Virus record (IMG/VR): IMGVR_UViG_3300031576_000068
Coordinates: 1-50,092 of that record
DNA from: a virus
Length of the DNA stretch: 50,092 nucleotides
Direction: 5' to 3' (one strand)
Position 1 is the first letter of the stretch, and each line of letters begins with the position of its first letter. Shown here piece after piece: positions 1 to 8,105 of the stretch. The notes beneath the pieces were generated by a model. It searched no databases, was not told the origin of the DNA, and saw nothing but the letters and a program-made list of their open reading frames with translations. The translations under genes and the position numbers were made by a program.

Positions 1-127
1 AGCCGTGACGACAGGGAAGTCATACATCGCATACATGAGCAAGGCCGACGGCGCGAACCTGAACGCAGGAATCAAGGAAGTCGGCGCGGCATCATGGCTA
101 ACGGCGACACCTACGGGATCACTCACG
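1..127. repeat. Terminal overlap, left copy (circularity signature)
   Basis: Bases 1-127 are identical to bases 49966-50092 (seen directly). A 127-base exact end overlap equals a common maximum assembler k-mer, so it most likely marks a circular contig rather than a biological terminal repeat. The reading frame of the LamG-like gene continues through the join without a break, which supports circularity. Confidence 0.93.
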
Positions 128-340
128 GTCCTATGGCTCGCGACTGCGGACATGTACCTGAATGCCCAGCGCAACTCGTCTGACACGGCGGACCAGAGCC
201 ACGGCGAGATCGACTACAACGCCGCATGTTGGTGGTACAGCGCTCTGACGCCTGCCGCGATTCAAGCCGGTATCGAGGATCACTTCGGGATCGCCAATCC
301 GTCGGCCGGGTACCCGAGGTCGAGGATCGTCAATGCGTGA
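1..340 (+). CDS. LamG-like virion protein, C-terminal part (continues from the window end)
   Basis: This is the 3' part of a gene that starts at GTG 49484. The frame enters here through the circular join and ends at TGA 338-340, giving a full protein of about 273 residues. The C-terminal half has alternating beta-strand character (SYIAYMSK, SLTVLWLATADMYLNA) and ends with a short helix (LTPAAIQAGIEDHFG), as in concanavalin-like/LamG sandwich proteins often found as phage decorations or adhesins (family knowledge). The next gene starts inside its last codons (ATG 333). The LamG assignment is by pattern only. The GTG at position 5 is internal and is not the start. Confidence 0.72.
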   Translation, partial: AVTTGKSYIAYMSKADGANLNAGIKEVGAASWLTATPTGSLTVLWLATADMYLNAQRNSSDTADQSHGEIDYNAACWWYSALTPAAIQAGIEDHFGIANPSAGYPRSRIVNA

Positions 341-701
341 TCTCAAGCAAAGCGCCGGTTATGAGTTGATGATCCTTCTCGTGGACTCGGCGGATCATGT
401 GACTGGGAAGACTGGGGTCACACTCACGATCACGGCATCAAAGACCGGAGGCGCTTTCGCATCGATCACGCCGACGGTCACGGAGCGCGGAAGCGGATGG
501 TACGCCGTGTCGCTCAGCTCTTCCCACACCGATTCGCTTGGGGATCTCGCCCTGCACGTCACGGCTACCGGGGCCGATCCGGTTGACGTTGTGTTCCAGG
601 TGATCGCGGTCAACAAGTTCGATGCCGCCGGGTTCGGGCTTTCCAGACTCGATGCGAAGGTGAGCGACCGCGCCCTCGAGAAGCAGTCTCACCTCATCTG
701 A
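333..701 (+). CDS. Small virion protein with a single Ig-like domain
   Basis: A 122-residue protein overlapping the preceding stop by 8 bases. Residues about 10-95 form a beta-rich module with the pattern GYELMILLVDSADHVTGKTG then GSGWYAVSLSSSHTDSLGDL, ending in a valine-rich strand. Similar modules occur at the N-terminus of the next gene and twice in the gene at 5215-6267 (pattern: acidic strand, glycine turn, G-[WFVL]-Y strand, then a second strand pair). These look like Ig-like or carbohydrate-binding folds used on phage virions. The tail FGLSRLDAKVSDRALEK is helical and ends the protein. The role is probably a head or connector decoration; no specific family is recognised. Confidence 0.7.
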   Translation: MRDLKQSAGYELMILLVDSADHVTGKTGVTLTITASKTGGAFASITPTVTERGSGWYAVSLSSSHTDSLGDLALHVTATGADPVDVVFQVIAVNKFDAAGFGLSRLDAKVSDRALEKQSHLI

Positions 702-713
702 CGGGGATAAACA

Positions 714-1613
714 GTGCCTCTACCTGGCGGTCGGCTCCAGTTCGGCTCTCAGGACGCGGTAGAGATATCCGTCTACCTCGGAAAGAAGGACGGCACTGGC
801 GGTGCGACCGGGCTCGCAGCCGTCGAACTGATCGCTCTCAAGCCATCCAACGGCGCGAAGGTCACGCTCACCACAAAACTCTTCTCGCAGGTGAACGCGA
901 CCGATGTGCCGGGTGTATACGAGATCAAGGTCCCGGCCTCCGAGTGGCCGGAATTCGGCGTCTATCAGGCGCGGGTGGACCCGGCAGACGCCACGGTCGA
1001 TGAGCCAGAGCCGTTCACGTTCGAACGCCTCTCCGGCGCAGCAACCACCGCGCCTCCGGGTGGGAACAATCTGTGCACGCTGGCCGATGTTCAGGGAATC
1101 GCAGGCGCGACTACCGCGGCGCAGGACTCGATCATCAACGGCATCATCCCGCGCGTATCCGACTTCATTCACACACGATGTCGCAGGAAGTTCCCTGCAC
1201 AAGCGTTCACCGAGACGCACGACGGGAACGGCAAGCCGGACCTGCGCGTCCGCAATCCACCGATAGTCACGCTCACGAGCATTACGATTGATGCCGTGGC
1301 GCAGACTCTAGCTGATCTCAAGGTCTACTCCGGAAGCAACGAGGGGAAGATCTATCACAGCAAGTCGCTCTTCTCACTGGGCCGCCGGAACATCATCGTC
1401 GCCTACAGCGGCGGCTTCTCGACGCTCCCAGGCGAGATCATGGAGGTTGCGATTGAGATGGCCTGGTTCCGGTTCCAGCGGTGGCAGCGGAAGCTCATTG
1501 GGATCGCAGCGGACGAGATAGGGGACGGCGTGAGACGCTACACGGAAGAGGACTTCCTGCCGGGTCACCTCGAGCGACTGAACCCGTGGGTGCTCTACTA
1601 CGGGGCCCTCTGA
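714..1613 (+). CDS. Head-tail connector (gp6-like) with N-terminal Ig-like domain
   Basis: A 299-residue protein starting at GTG 714. It appears to be a fusion. Residues about 10-105 are an Ig-like beta module (GVYEIKVPASEWPEFGVYQA), then a linker (TTAPPGGN), then about 180 residues typical of gp6/gp15-type head-tail adaptors: LCTLADVQGIAGATTAAQD, RVSDFIHTRCRRKF, a YSGGF strand and a C-terminal helix rich in W and R. Such adaptors form a ring under the portal that receives the tail (family knowledge). Known members are usually near 100-200 residues, so the extra N-terminal module is unusual. The stop overlaps the next start (TGATG, 1611-1615). Confidence 0.78.
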   Translation: MPLPGGRLQFGSQDAVEISVYLGKKDGTGGATGLAAVELIALKPSNGAKVTLTTKLFSQVNATDVPGVYEIKVPASEWPEFGVYQARVDPADATVDEPEPFTFERLSGAATTAPPGGNNLCTLADVQGIAGATTAAQDSIINGIIPRVSDFIHTRCRRKFPAQAFTETHDGNGKPDLRVRNPPIVTLTSITIDAVAQTLADLKVYSGSNEGKIYHSKSLFSLGRRNIIVAYSGGFSTLPGEIMEVAIEMAWFRFQRWQRKLIGIAADEIGDGVRRYTEEDFLPGHLERLNPWVLYYGAL

Positions 1614-2236
1614 TGCCGGACATCGAGATCAGATTCGACGGGGAACGGCTCGGACGCGAAATTGCCTCAGCAGCCCGGCTGATTGCGTCGGGGCTTCCGA
1701 AGGCGATGGACCGCGCATTGCTCGTGCTGGAGCGCCGCGTCAAGGATCGGCACCTTTCCGGGCCTACTGGCTCAACTTCACTTCGGGCACGCAGCGCGAG
1801 GCTCAGGGACTCGATCACATCTCGCCTGACGATCGAGGCTGGCGTTCCGGTCGGTACCGTTGGAACGAAGGTCATCTATGGAAGAACGCATGAATTCGGT
1901 GGCACGATCCGGCCGCGGCGTGGGCGTTTCCTCACCGTCCCGCTTCCGGCTGCGCTCACTCCAGCCGGTGTCGGACGTTTCACCGCGAGGGAGCTCATCA
2001 ACAACCCGGAGCAGGCCGGATTCACGGGAACCTGGATCGCCAAGAGCATCATCTTTGGGCGGCGCGGAAGGACGCAGCGATCGAGGCCCGTACCGCTTTT
2101 TGTCCTCAAGCGGTCTATCAAGCTCCCGGCGCGACCGTTCCTCCTGACATCACTCATCGGGGCCCGGCAGGAGATCGAGGCGATCTTCGGGGAAGAGCTT
2201 GCGCGGGGCCTCGAGTTCGGCGGTGAGGGGGCCTGA
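1613..2236 (+). CDS. Tail completion / virion morphogenesis protein (HK97 gp10-like)
   Basis: A 207-residue protein. ATG 1613 is chosen because it overlaps the previous stop; an upstream in-frame start at 1481 would bury it deep in the connector gene. The centre shows the signature of gp10/virion-morphogenesis proteins: VGTVGTKVIYGRTHEFGGTI, then RGRFLTVPLP, then VPLFVLKRSIKLPARPFL near residues 165-185. These proteins finish the head-tail or tail-neck joint. The order after the gp6-like connector and before the tail terminator fits. Confidence 0.8.
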   Translation: MPDIEIRFDGERLGREIASAARLIASGLPKAMDRALLVLERRVKDRHLSGPTGSTSLRARSARLRDSITSRLTIEAGVPVGTVGTKVIYGRTHEFGGTIRPRRGRFLTVPLPAALTPAGVGRFTARELINNPEQAGFTGTWIAKSIIFGRRGRTQRSRPVPLFVLKRSIKLPARPFLLTSLIGARQEIEAIFGEELARGLEFGGEGA

Positions 2237-2239
2237 GGC

Positions 2240-5218
2240 ATGAGGATCCGTTTTGCCGCAGCCGTCATCGTCGTCTTCCTCTCGGCGCTGCCCACGATCT
2301 CGAGGGGCGCGCCTGGCACCTGCACGATGCAGGCCAGCGGGGCGATAAACGGTGGTGATGCCGTCTGGGGCGTCCCCGCCGCCGGATGCCGCGATCTCGG
2401 GAATGGCTGCAACGGGACAGATGCCGGATGCCCGGATTCCGATGATGACGTTCAGGTGAACGGGAAGGCGCTCACCATCGATCGCGGCGCGACCGTAGAC
2501 CGTTTCCTGAACGCGGGTATCAACGGGCAGGTGGTCATCAAGGAAGGGATCACGTTCAAGGCCGCTAATGTCGATGGGAGCAGTTCCGATCCGCTCGCCT
2601 GCGCGACCTGCACTCTGGTGGTGGAGCCTGGCGCCATTCTACAGCTCGTAGGGCCGGACAACGGTGTCGGCGCGACGATCGACGGAACGGCGGTAATCCA
2701 GGGACGGAAGATCGCCGACGTGACACTCGCGGCCTCAACGGGCGGTTGCTCGGGTGGTGGGTCGGATCAGAAGGTTGTCGCATTCACGGCCCCGGTGGCC
2801 GACGCCAAGGTGGGTGACATCCTTCAGATCACAGGCGGCCTAGCGCGTGCGTACACGTTCGAGATCGCGAGCGTCTCTAGCACGAATGCGAAGCAGGTCA
2901 CGCTCAACTTAGCGATGCGGGATCCGTTCCCAAAGTGTTCAAGCGGGAACGCCACAGTTCAGGCGGACAAGCGCAAATTTCAGATCGATGCGGGCGGCCC
3001 GGACTTCGTGACGGCGAATGATCAGGCATACCTCGGGAAGTTTTTAATCATGAGTGGGAGCTACCGAGGGCCAATCGTCGCCTTTTCGTCGGGTACTGGC
3101 GAGCGTGATACCGCGACACTGTTCGCCCCGCAGACGGCGCTCTCCGGGAGCGTCGCCTTCGAGATGGCCTACGGCTTTGAGCTGGGCGGGGATACAGGCG
3201 TCATCTACAGACCTGCGAAGATCGCCAACGGAAGCCCGGCGACATGCGCTGGCGGCGGCACCCGGCAGTGCTCGTTCGGGGTCTGGAATCAGAACGGGTC
3301 GAACACGCGATGGGAGTATGCCGACATAACGGCGGTCGGCGTCGCGTTCATCGGAATCAATGGATCACCTTCAACTGAAGGAGTCGTGGTAAAGCACTTC
3401 TCTGTACATGATCAGCCTGTCAATTTCCCCACACCGCTTGCACTGGGCGGGATCGGAGTGGAGAGCGAACGAATCGCGCTCGAATGGATCGACATCTTCA
3501 ACTACCGAGCCTCGCCAGGCATCGAGTTGACCGGGTCCGGGAACATCCTGCGCAACTCTGTTGTACGCGACATGACGGCCGCACAGGGCGCGGCGTCCGG
3601 CTCGGCCGTGCGCATGGGGCTTCCGTCGACGGTCGGAGAGATCACGGTCGAGGATGTCAATCTGCTTCGCGTGCCGGACGGGATCGTGCTCGGCACAACG
3701 TCGGCCACGACGCAGGCCCGGGTGCGGCGCGTCTGGTGTGTGGGTCGCCAGAGCAACGCGCAGCCGGGATCGTGCGTCACGTTCAACGGTGGTGTCGGCA
3801 TCGACCCTGCGAACACGGCCCGCGGCAAGAACGACGGCGCCGCGCGCGTCTTTTCAAGCGTTTTCATGGGGACGCGCAACGCAATCGTCGGAGCTCCTGG
3901 GACGCGGATCGGCCAAGCGATGCCGCTCGTCAACTCAGTCGCGGCCTATTCGGGTTTTACCGTTGCCGACAACTCGGACGGAGAGTACCGCGGAGACGCA
4001 TGGCACAGCGTCTTGGCCTACAACGCGAGGCACGGGCAGTCCGAGTGCACCTGGTGCGTCGGGTCGATCGCGCGGGACAACGCGAATCAGGGGCTCTCGT
4101 CCCTTGCCGAATATTGTACGAACTCGACCTGTGCGCCGACGCCGTTTGATCGGCATCTGCTAGGGAACATCGCCTACGGGAACGGGACCTCAGCCCTCGG
4201 CTATCAGGAGGTGAACCGTGCGACTGAAGCGCTGCACAATACGTTGGCAAACGATTCGGCTTCTACTTCTCACGGGGCAGATTTCAACCCGGTGAGCACG
4301 CCGTACCCGACCGCGTCGAACCCGACGATCGCCTGTGGCAACGGGGAATGTTCTCAAGCTGGCGGGCAGCGTCCCACATGGTGGATCGCCGCACCGAACG
4401 CGCAGCCGGACGTGACGTTCAGGGACAACCTGATCGGGAAGCAGGGCACGTCAATCACAGGATCCAGAGGAGCATCGTTCAGCGGCACGCGCTTCGGCGC
4501 CGCGGATCTCCTCTCGTCGTTCTCGCACTTCTGGAACTGGGAGGACCCGGACATGGGCGGGTTCACGCCGGCCGCGACCGACGTGGTGAACGGTGCGGCA
4601 CCGTTCGTGAACGCGGACGCGGACGATTACCGGCTGGCGATCACCGCTCTGGGATCGGACGGAAAACCCAAGGGCGCGTCGATCGCCGGTATCGTTGCCG
4701 GGGATGCGGCCATGCCCACTGTCTACAAGGTGCTCAAAGACCAAGGTGAGAAGTTCACCGTCATCGGCGGTGACTTCCTCTTCTCGGTCGATCCGGACGG
4801 GGACAAGAAGGCGAACTTCTTAGACATGGACATGACTGGTAAGCGCGTTCGTTTCGCGTTCCCGACGGCACCGACGCTGCCGGGGAACTCGTGCGGCAAC
4901 CCTACCGACCTCGGAGAGAAGTGTGGAATGCTCAAGCTCAAGCTCTTCCGATCGGATGGAACCGCCGTGTCCAACGAGGCACTCGTGCCGGTGGACGGTG
5001 CCGGGAAGATATGGTCCGTCGCTGAATCGGCCATGGTCCTGCTCTGGTCCGGTATCGAGGACGCCGGGGATCTGCGTGTGGCTCTCCAGATCGGATCGAC
5101 AGAGAGCCCATCAGACGTCTGGCCCATGTCGCGGCCCTACAAGATCCCGCGCTACGTCGTCCCGGTCGGGGGCGCTCTCGCCGAGTCCGGGACGCCTCCG
5201 ATCGGGGGGCCGAGGTGA
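2240..5218 (+). CDS. Large exported or virion protein with signal peptide, likely beta-helix
   Basis: A 992-residue protein starting at ATG 2240, four bases after the previous stop. The N-terminus has the basic, hydrophobic and small-residue layout of a signal peptide (MRIRFAAAVIVVFLSALP, then an AP-type cleavage region near residue 24). The body is rich in G, N, S, T and short beta-strands (GVVVKHFSVHD, GNILRNSVVRD, ITVEDVNLLRVPDG, RVRRVWCVG), resembling right-handed beta-helix (pectate-lyase-like) proteins. It also has many cysteines, including a cluster at about residues 27-60. It sits inside the head-tail connector genes, where a Sec signal is unexpected. It could be a host-exported passenger gene, an envelope-modifying enzyme or a surface adhesin; no catalytic motif is recognised. 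The stop overlaps the next GTG. Confidence 0.7.
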   Translation: MRIRFAAAVIVVFLSALPTISRGAPGTCTMQASGAINGGDAVWGVPAAGCRDLGNGCNGTDAGCPDSDDDVQVNGKALTIDRGATVDRFLNAGINGQVVIKEGITFKAANVDGSSSDPLACATCTLVVEPGAILQLVGPDNGVGATIDGTAVIQGRKIADVTLAASTGGCSGGGSDQKVVAFTAPVADAKVGDILQITGGLARAYTFEIASVSSTNAKQVTLNLAMRDPFPKCSSGNATVQADKRKFQIDAGGPDFVTANDQAYLGKFLIMSGSYRGPIVAFSSGTGERDTATLFAPQTALSGSVAFEMAYGFELGGDTGVIYRPAKIANGSPATCAGGGTRQCSFGVWNQNGSNTRWEYADITAVGVAFIGINGSPSTEGVVVKHFSVHDQPVNFPTPLALGGIGVESERIALEWIDIFNYRASPGIELTGSGNILRNSVVRDMTAAQGAASGSAVRMGLPSTVGEITVEDVNLLRVPDGIVLGTTSATTQARVRRVWCVGRQSNAQPGSCVTFNGGVGIDPANTARGKNDGAARVFSSVFMGTRNAIVGAPGTRIGQAMPLVNSVAAYSGFTVADNSDGEYRGDAWHSVLAYNARHGQSECTWCVGSIARDNANQGLSSLAEYCTNSTCAPTPFDRHLLGNIAYGNGTSALGYQEVNRATEALHNTLANDSASTSHGADFNPVSTPYPTASNPTIACGNGECSQAGGQRPTWWIAAPNAQPDVTFRDNLIGKQGTSITGSRGASFSGTRFGAADLLSSFSHFWNWEDPDMGGFTPAATDVVNGAAPFVNADADDYRLAITALGSDGKPKGASIAGIVAGDAAMPTVYKVLKDQGEKFTVIGGDFLFSVDPDGDKKANFLDMDMTGKRVRFAFPTAPTLPGNSCGNPTDLGEKCGMLKLKLFRSDGTAVSNEALVPVDGAGKIWSVAESAMVLLWSGIEDAGDLRVALQIGSTESPSDVWPMSRPYKIPRYVVPVGGALAESGTPPIGGPR

Positions 5219-6267
5219 TCTCGAGGCTCAGGATCGGGACGCTGGACGATGCACTGCTCGCCGTTGAGATCGTCGATCTGAACGGTGACCCTCTCGGCGG
5301 ATTGGCCCCGACGGCAACTATCACGGCTCCGAGCGGTGCGACGTTGACACTGCCCGGAGCTGGGGCGCTGGGCGCCGTGACTGGGCTCACGGGGTTCTAC
5401 AGGCTCACCGTCCCGGCCGCGAACTTCTCTGAGGGAGGGCTTCACGCCATCGTGTACGCCCCGAACTCGGCCTCCGCGGCTCCGGTTGCGGGCGCGGCCG
5501 TGAACAGGCTGTCGGCGCTGACGCGTGTAGGGCTTGACACGGGACGGCTCACGATCGGGTTGTTCGAGGATTTGGATCTCTGGGTGTGGATCTCTGATCT
5601 GGCCGGGGCAGGGCTTGGCGGCTTGACGCCGACGCTGTTGCTCCGGGCACCGGATCTATCAGCTGTGAGCCTCCCGTCGTCCACGCTCTCGCCCGTGGCG
5701 GGCGTGACCGGCCTGTACCGGCTGACCGTGTCGCGCACGGTCCTGACACAGACAGGCGGATACTTCGCGCGCGTAGATCCTGTCAGCGCGGCGGCGGCGC
5801 GGGTCCCGGCCGACGTGGTCATGCGCGTGGACCCTCTGGCGGCGACAGGCCAGCCCGTAGGTCAGACGCGCGAGGGCGCATACGAGAACCTGCGCGCGAC
5901 GATCGCAACCGTAGTCGGGATGAAGTCTGCGATTCGCGGGCCGCAGTCATTCGATGAGGTGGCCCCGGACGGGTACCCATACTCGATCATCGTGGATGCC
6001 GCCGACGAGAAGCCGCAGGAGGGCTTCGCGAGGGTGTTCCCTCTCCTAGCGCGCGGGCAAATTGAAGTCCACACGCGTGGGCTCACGGCAACGCAGCTTG
6101 AGGCTCTTTATCTCGACGTCTGGAAGGCGATCATGGTGGACCCGACGCGCGGAGGCGCGGCGTCGAACACCGCCGTCGGCGACTACACGCCGGTCGACTA
6201 CCTACCGGAGCACCAGGGCTTCGTACTTTCGGTGCGGATGCTCCTAACGAAGGTGAACTTGGACTGA
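5215..6267 (+). CDS. Tail terminator with two N-terminal Ig-like domains
   Basis: A 350-residue protein starting at GTG 5215 inside the previous stop. Two tandem modules share a pattern: about residues 10-95 (GLTGFYRLTVPAANFSEGGL) and about 105-205 (GVTGLYRLTVSRTVLTQTGG). The last 135 residues, from about QTREGAYENLRATIATVVG, look like a tail terminator or tail-completion protein: a short helix, strands (YPYSIIVDAADEKPQEGF, RGQIEVHTRG), a helix (ATQLEALYLDVWKAIM), and an ending VLSVRMLLTKV. Its place directly before the tail-tube gene fits a protein that caps the tail tube. The Ig fusion matches those in the genes at 333 and 714. Confidence 0.74.
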   Translation: MISRLRIGTLDDALLAVEIVDLNGDPLGGLAPTATITAPSGATLTLPGAGALGAVTGLTGFYRLTVPAANFSEGGLHAIVYAPNSASAAPVAGAAVNRLSALTRVGLDTGRLTIGLFEDLDLWVWISDLAGAGLGGLTPTLLLRAPDLSAVSLPSSTLSPVAGVTGLYRLTVSRTVLTQTGGYFARVDPVSAAAARVPADVVMRVDPLAATGQPVGQTREGAYENLRATIATVVGMKSAIRGPQSFDEVAPDGYPYSIIVDAADEKPQEGFARVFPLLARGQIEVHTRGLTATQLEALYLDVWKAIMVDPTRGGAASNTAVGDYTPVDYLPEHQGFVLSVRMLLTKVNLD

Positions 6268-6295
6268 GAGTCTTAGACGGATGTGTGGCAACGGC

Positions 6296-6325
6296 AGCCT
6301 GGGCGCGAGCCCGGGCTTTTGTTTT
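6296..6325 (+). terminator. Intrinsic terminator before the tail-tube gene
   Basis: Stem AGCCTGGGC (6296-6304) pairs with GCCCGGGCT (6309-6317), nine pairs with one G-U, around a GCGA (GNRA) loop, followed by TTTTGTTTT. It lies 14 bases upstream of the tail-tube start codon, so it may also protect a processed 5' end or set transcript levels. Confidence 0.8.
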
Positions 6326-6338
6326 AGGGGGATGAGAC

Positions 6339-7910
6339 ATGGCGCTCGTGAGAACGCAGCGGATCTCGTACAGCCGCGAGGGCAAGAAGCACACCGCGTC
6401 CGATGCTGAGATCACCGTCCGGCCGGAGAGCGCGATCAAGGTAACGAGCGTGACCAGCCAGACCCTCTTCAAGGACTCGGTCCGGTCCGGTGGGGGTGGT
6501 GACGCCGACGATTTCTGGAAGGACTCCTACCTCGTCTCGGCTACTGGCGCGAATGCCGGGAAGGCTCGGCGCATCACGGCCTTCGCGAACGTGGACGGCG
6601 CCTTCACGATCGCCTCGGCCTTTCCGAACACCGTCGCTGTGAACGACCTCTTCGCCATCAAGCGTTTCGTGAACGCGAACGATGTTGAGTTCTCCCCAGA
6701 CCTGAACCGGATCGTCAGGAACACGCTCGGGAAGGGGCTCGGGCGTTCGATCCCGATCACGATTCTCGAGGGGGCCTCGGCTGCGTTCTCGGCCCATGTC
6801 ACCGGCTCAGGCACCTATCCGGCCGCAGACACCGCCCTCCTTAGCCCACCACTCTCCGACCTCTACCGCGCGGCGATGGGGAAGGCGACGAGCGACAAAC
6901 CGTCGGCCGTGAGCGGTGGTGCCTCGACGACTGCGGTGGTTGATATCACGACCGGGAAACACGAGCAGTTCTCGATCGGAAACCTCGTGCTCGTTGAGGA
7001 CGTGAACGCCTCCGGCATCATCATCGATGAGGCGCGCTGGATCGTCGGGAAGACGGACGGCGGTGCTGGAGTGGACCAGCTCCACGTCAAGCCCGCTTTC
7101 ACGGTCGCGCCGGCTACCGGGAAGCGGGTCTACGCGTCCACCACGTTCGGGATGATCACCTCGGGCCATCCGAGGGTCACGATCGAGATCTATCAGCCGG
7201 ACGGGACGACCGACGGCCAGGTCGTGATCCTGCGGAACTGCCTCGCGAACCTGGAACTATCCGGTGACGCCTCGAACCTCCTGGCCGTGAAGTTCGACGT
7301 TGTCGGGAGCGAGCTCTCCGTCTCGTCCATGGGTGCCTCGCACTTCTCGCGGACGATTTCGAACTCGGAGGTGGACGACGAACCCACGGCGTTCGGGCCG
7401 GTCCAGACCACAAATGGTGAGTTCGGATTCCGCACTGCACCGGCTGCGAGCGCGACAGGAACGGCCTACTCTGGCAGCCTTCGCGACGGCACGAAGATCA
7501 CCCTCGCGAACGGGAACACGATCGCGAGGAAGCGTACCTTTAACTCCTCGACCGGCGTTGCATCGACCTTTGTCTCCGCGCGCAACCCGACGCTCTCTCT
7601 CAGCCTCTATCTCGAAGGCGCGTTCCCCGACTTCGCGGATCTCAAGGACGCCGTGATCAAGGATCTTCAAGTCCAGTTCTTCGGCAACAAGGAGGTCTCC
7701 GCAGTCGTCAAGGGAACGGTGTTCGCGTTGCGCGTGCCGTACGCAATCGTGAGCGACTACAAGCAGGGAGATCAGGATGGGGTGCTCACGCTGGATCTCA
7801 CGATGGAGCCAGCCGTGGACAAGAGCGAGGGATTCGAGGATCCGGATCTGGGCGGCGTTGCCCACAATTCGCCGCTCATCGATGACGAGTTCCGGTTCGG
7901 CATCGTCTAG
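6339..7910 (+). CDS. Tail tube (major tail) protein
   Basis: A 523-residue protein starting at ATG 6339 after GGGGGATGAGAC. Position after the tail terminator and before the tape measure, and strand-rich composition (GHPRVTIEIYQPDGTTDGQ, NLLAVKFDVVGSEL, PTLSLSLYLEGAFPDF), point to the tail tube subunit. It is long for the family (often 150-350 residues), so it may carry inserted domains: residues about 40-110 (ATGANAGKARRITAFANVDG) look like an extra module. A terminator hairpin just upstream suggests separate control of this abundant protein. The family assignment rests mainly on gene order. Confidence 0.7.
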   Translation: MALVRTQRISYSREGKKHTASDAEITVRPESAIKVTSVTSQTLFKDSVRSGGGGDADDFWKDSYLVSATGANAGKARRITAFANVDGAFTIASAFPNTVAVNDLFAIKRFVNANDVEFSPDLNRIVRNTLGKGLGRSIPITILEGASAAFSAHVTGSGTYPAADTALLSPPLSDLYRAAMGKATSDKPSAVSGGASTTAVVDITTGKHEQFSIGNLVLVEDVNASGIIIDEARWIVGKTDGGAGVDQLHVKPAFTVAPATGKRVYASTTFGMITSGHPRVTIEIYQPDGTTDGQVVILRNCLANLELSGDASNLLAVKFDVVGSELSVSSMGASHFSRTISNSEVDDEPTAFGPVQTTNGEFGFRTAPAASATGTAYSGSLRDGTKITLANGNTIARKRTFNSSTGVASTFVSARNPTLSLSLYLEGAFPDFADLKDAVIKDLQVQFFGNKEVSAVVKGTVFALRVPYAIVSDYKQGDQDGVLTLDLTMEPAVDKSEGFEDPDLGGVAHNSPLIDDEFRFGIV

Positions 7911-7913
7911 GAG

Positions 7914-8102
7914 ATGGATATGCTCGTTCCGGTCTGGGTTCTCATCGCCGTCGGCTTCCTCGCTGGAACCTTCACGGGTGCCTTCTTTGTACTCGTGCTC
8001 ATGGTTGCGCGCACACGGATCAGGACCGAGGTCACGAATGATCTGCTCGGGCTGCTCAGGCTTGTTCGGCCGGACGCCGGGCCTGAAATAGTAAAGGAGT
8101 AG
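7914..8102 (+). CDS. Small single-span membrane protein
   Basis: A 62-residue protein starting at ATG 7914 after TAGGAG. One long hydrophobic segment (about residues 4-33, PVWVLIAVGFLAGTFTGAFF) is followed by a basic and then mixed tail (RTRIRTEVTNDLL). It lies between the tail tube and tape-measure genes, where many siphoviruses encode tail-assembly chaperones by frameshift. No frameshift pair is visible here, and a membrane span is not expected of a chaperone. Function unknown. Confidence 0.65.
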   Translation: MDMLVPVWVLIAVGFLAGTFTGAFFVLVLMVARTRIRTEVTNDLLGLLRLVRPDAGPEIVKE

Positions 8103-8105
8103 GGC

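Noticed and set aside
1-127. Biological direct terminal repeat as in T7
   Set aside because: The length equals a common assembly k-mer and the repeat lies inside a coding gene with the frame restored, so circular overlap is simpler.
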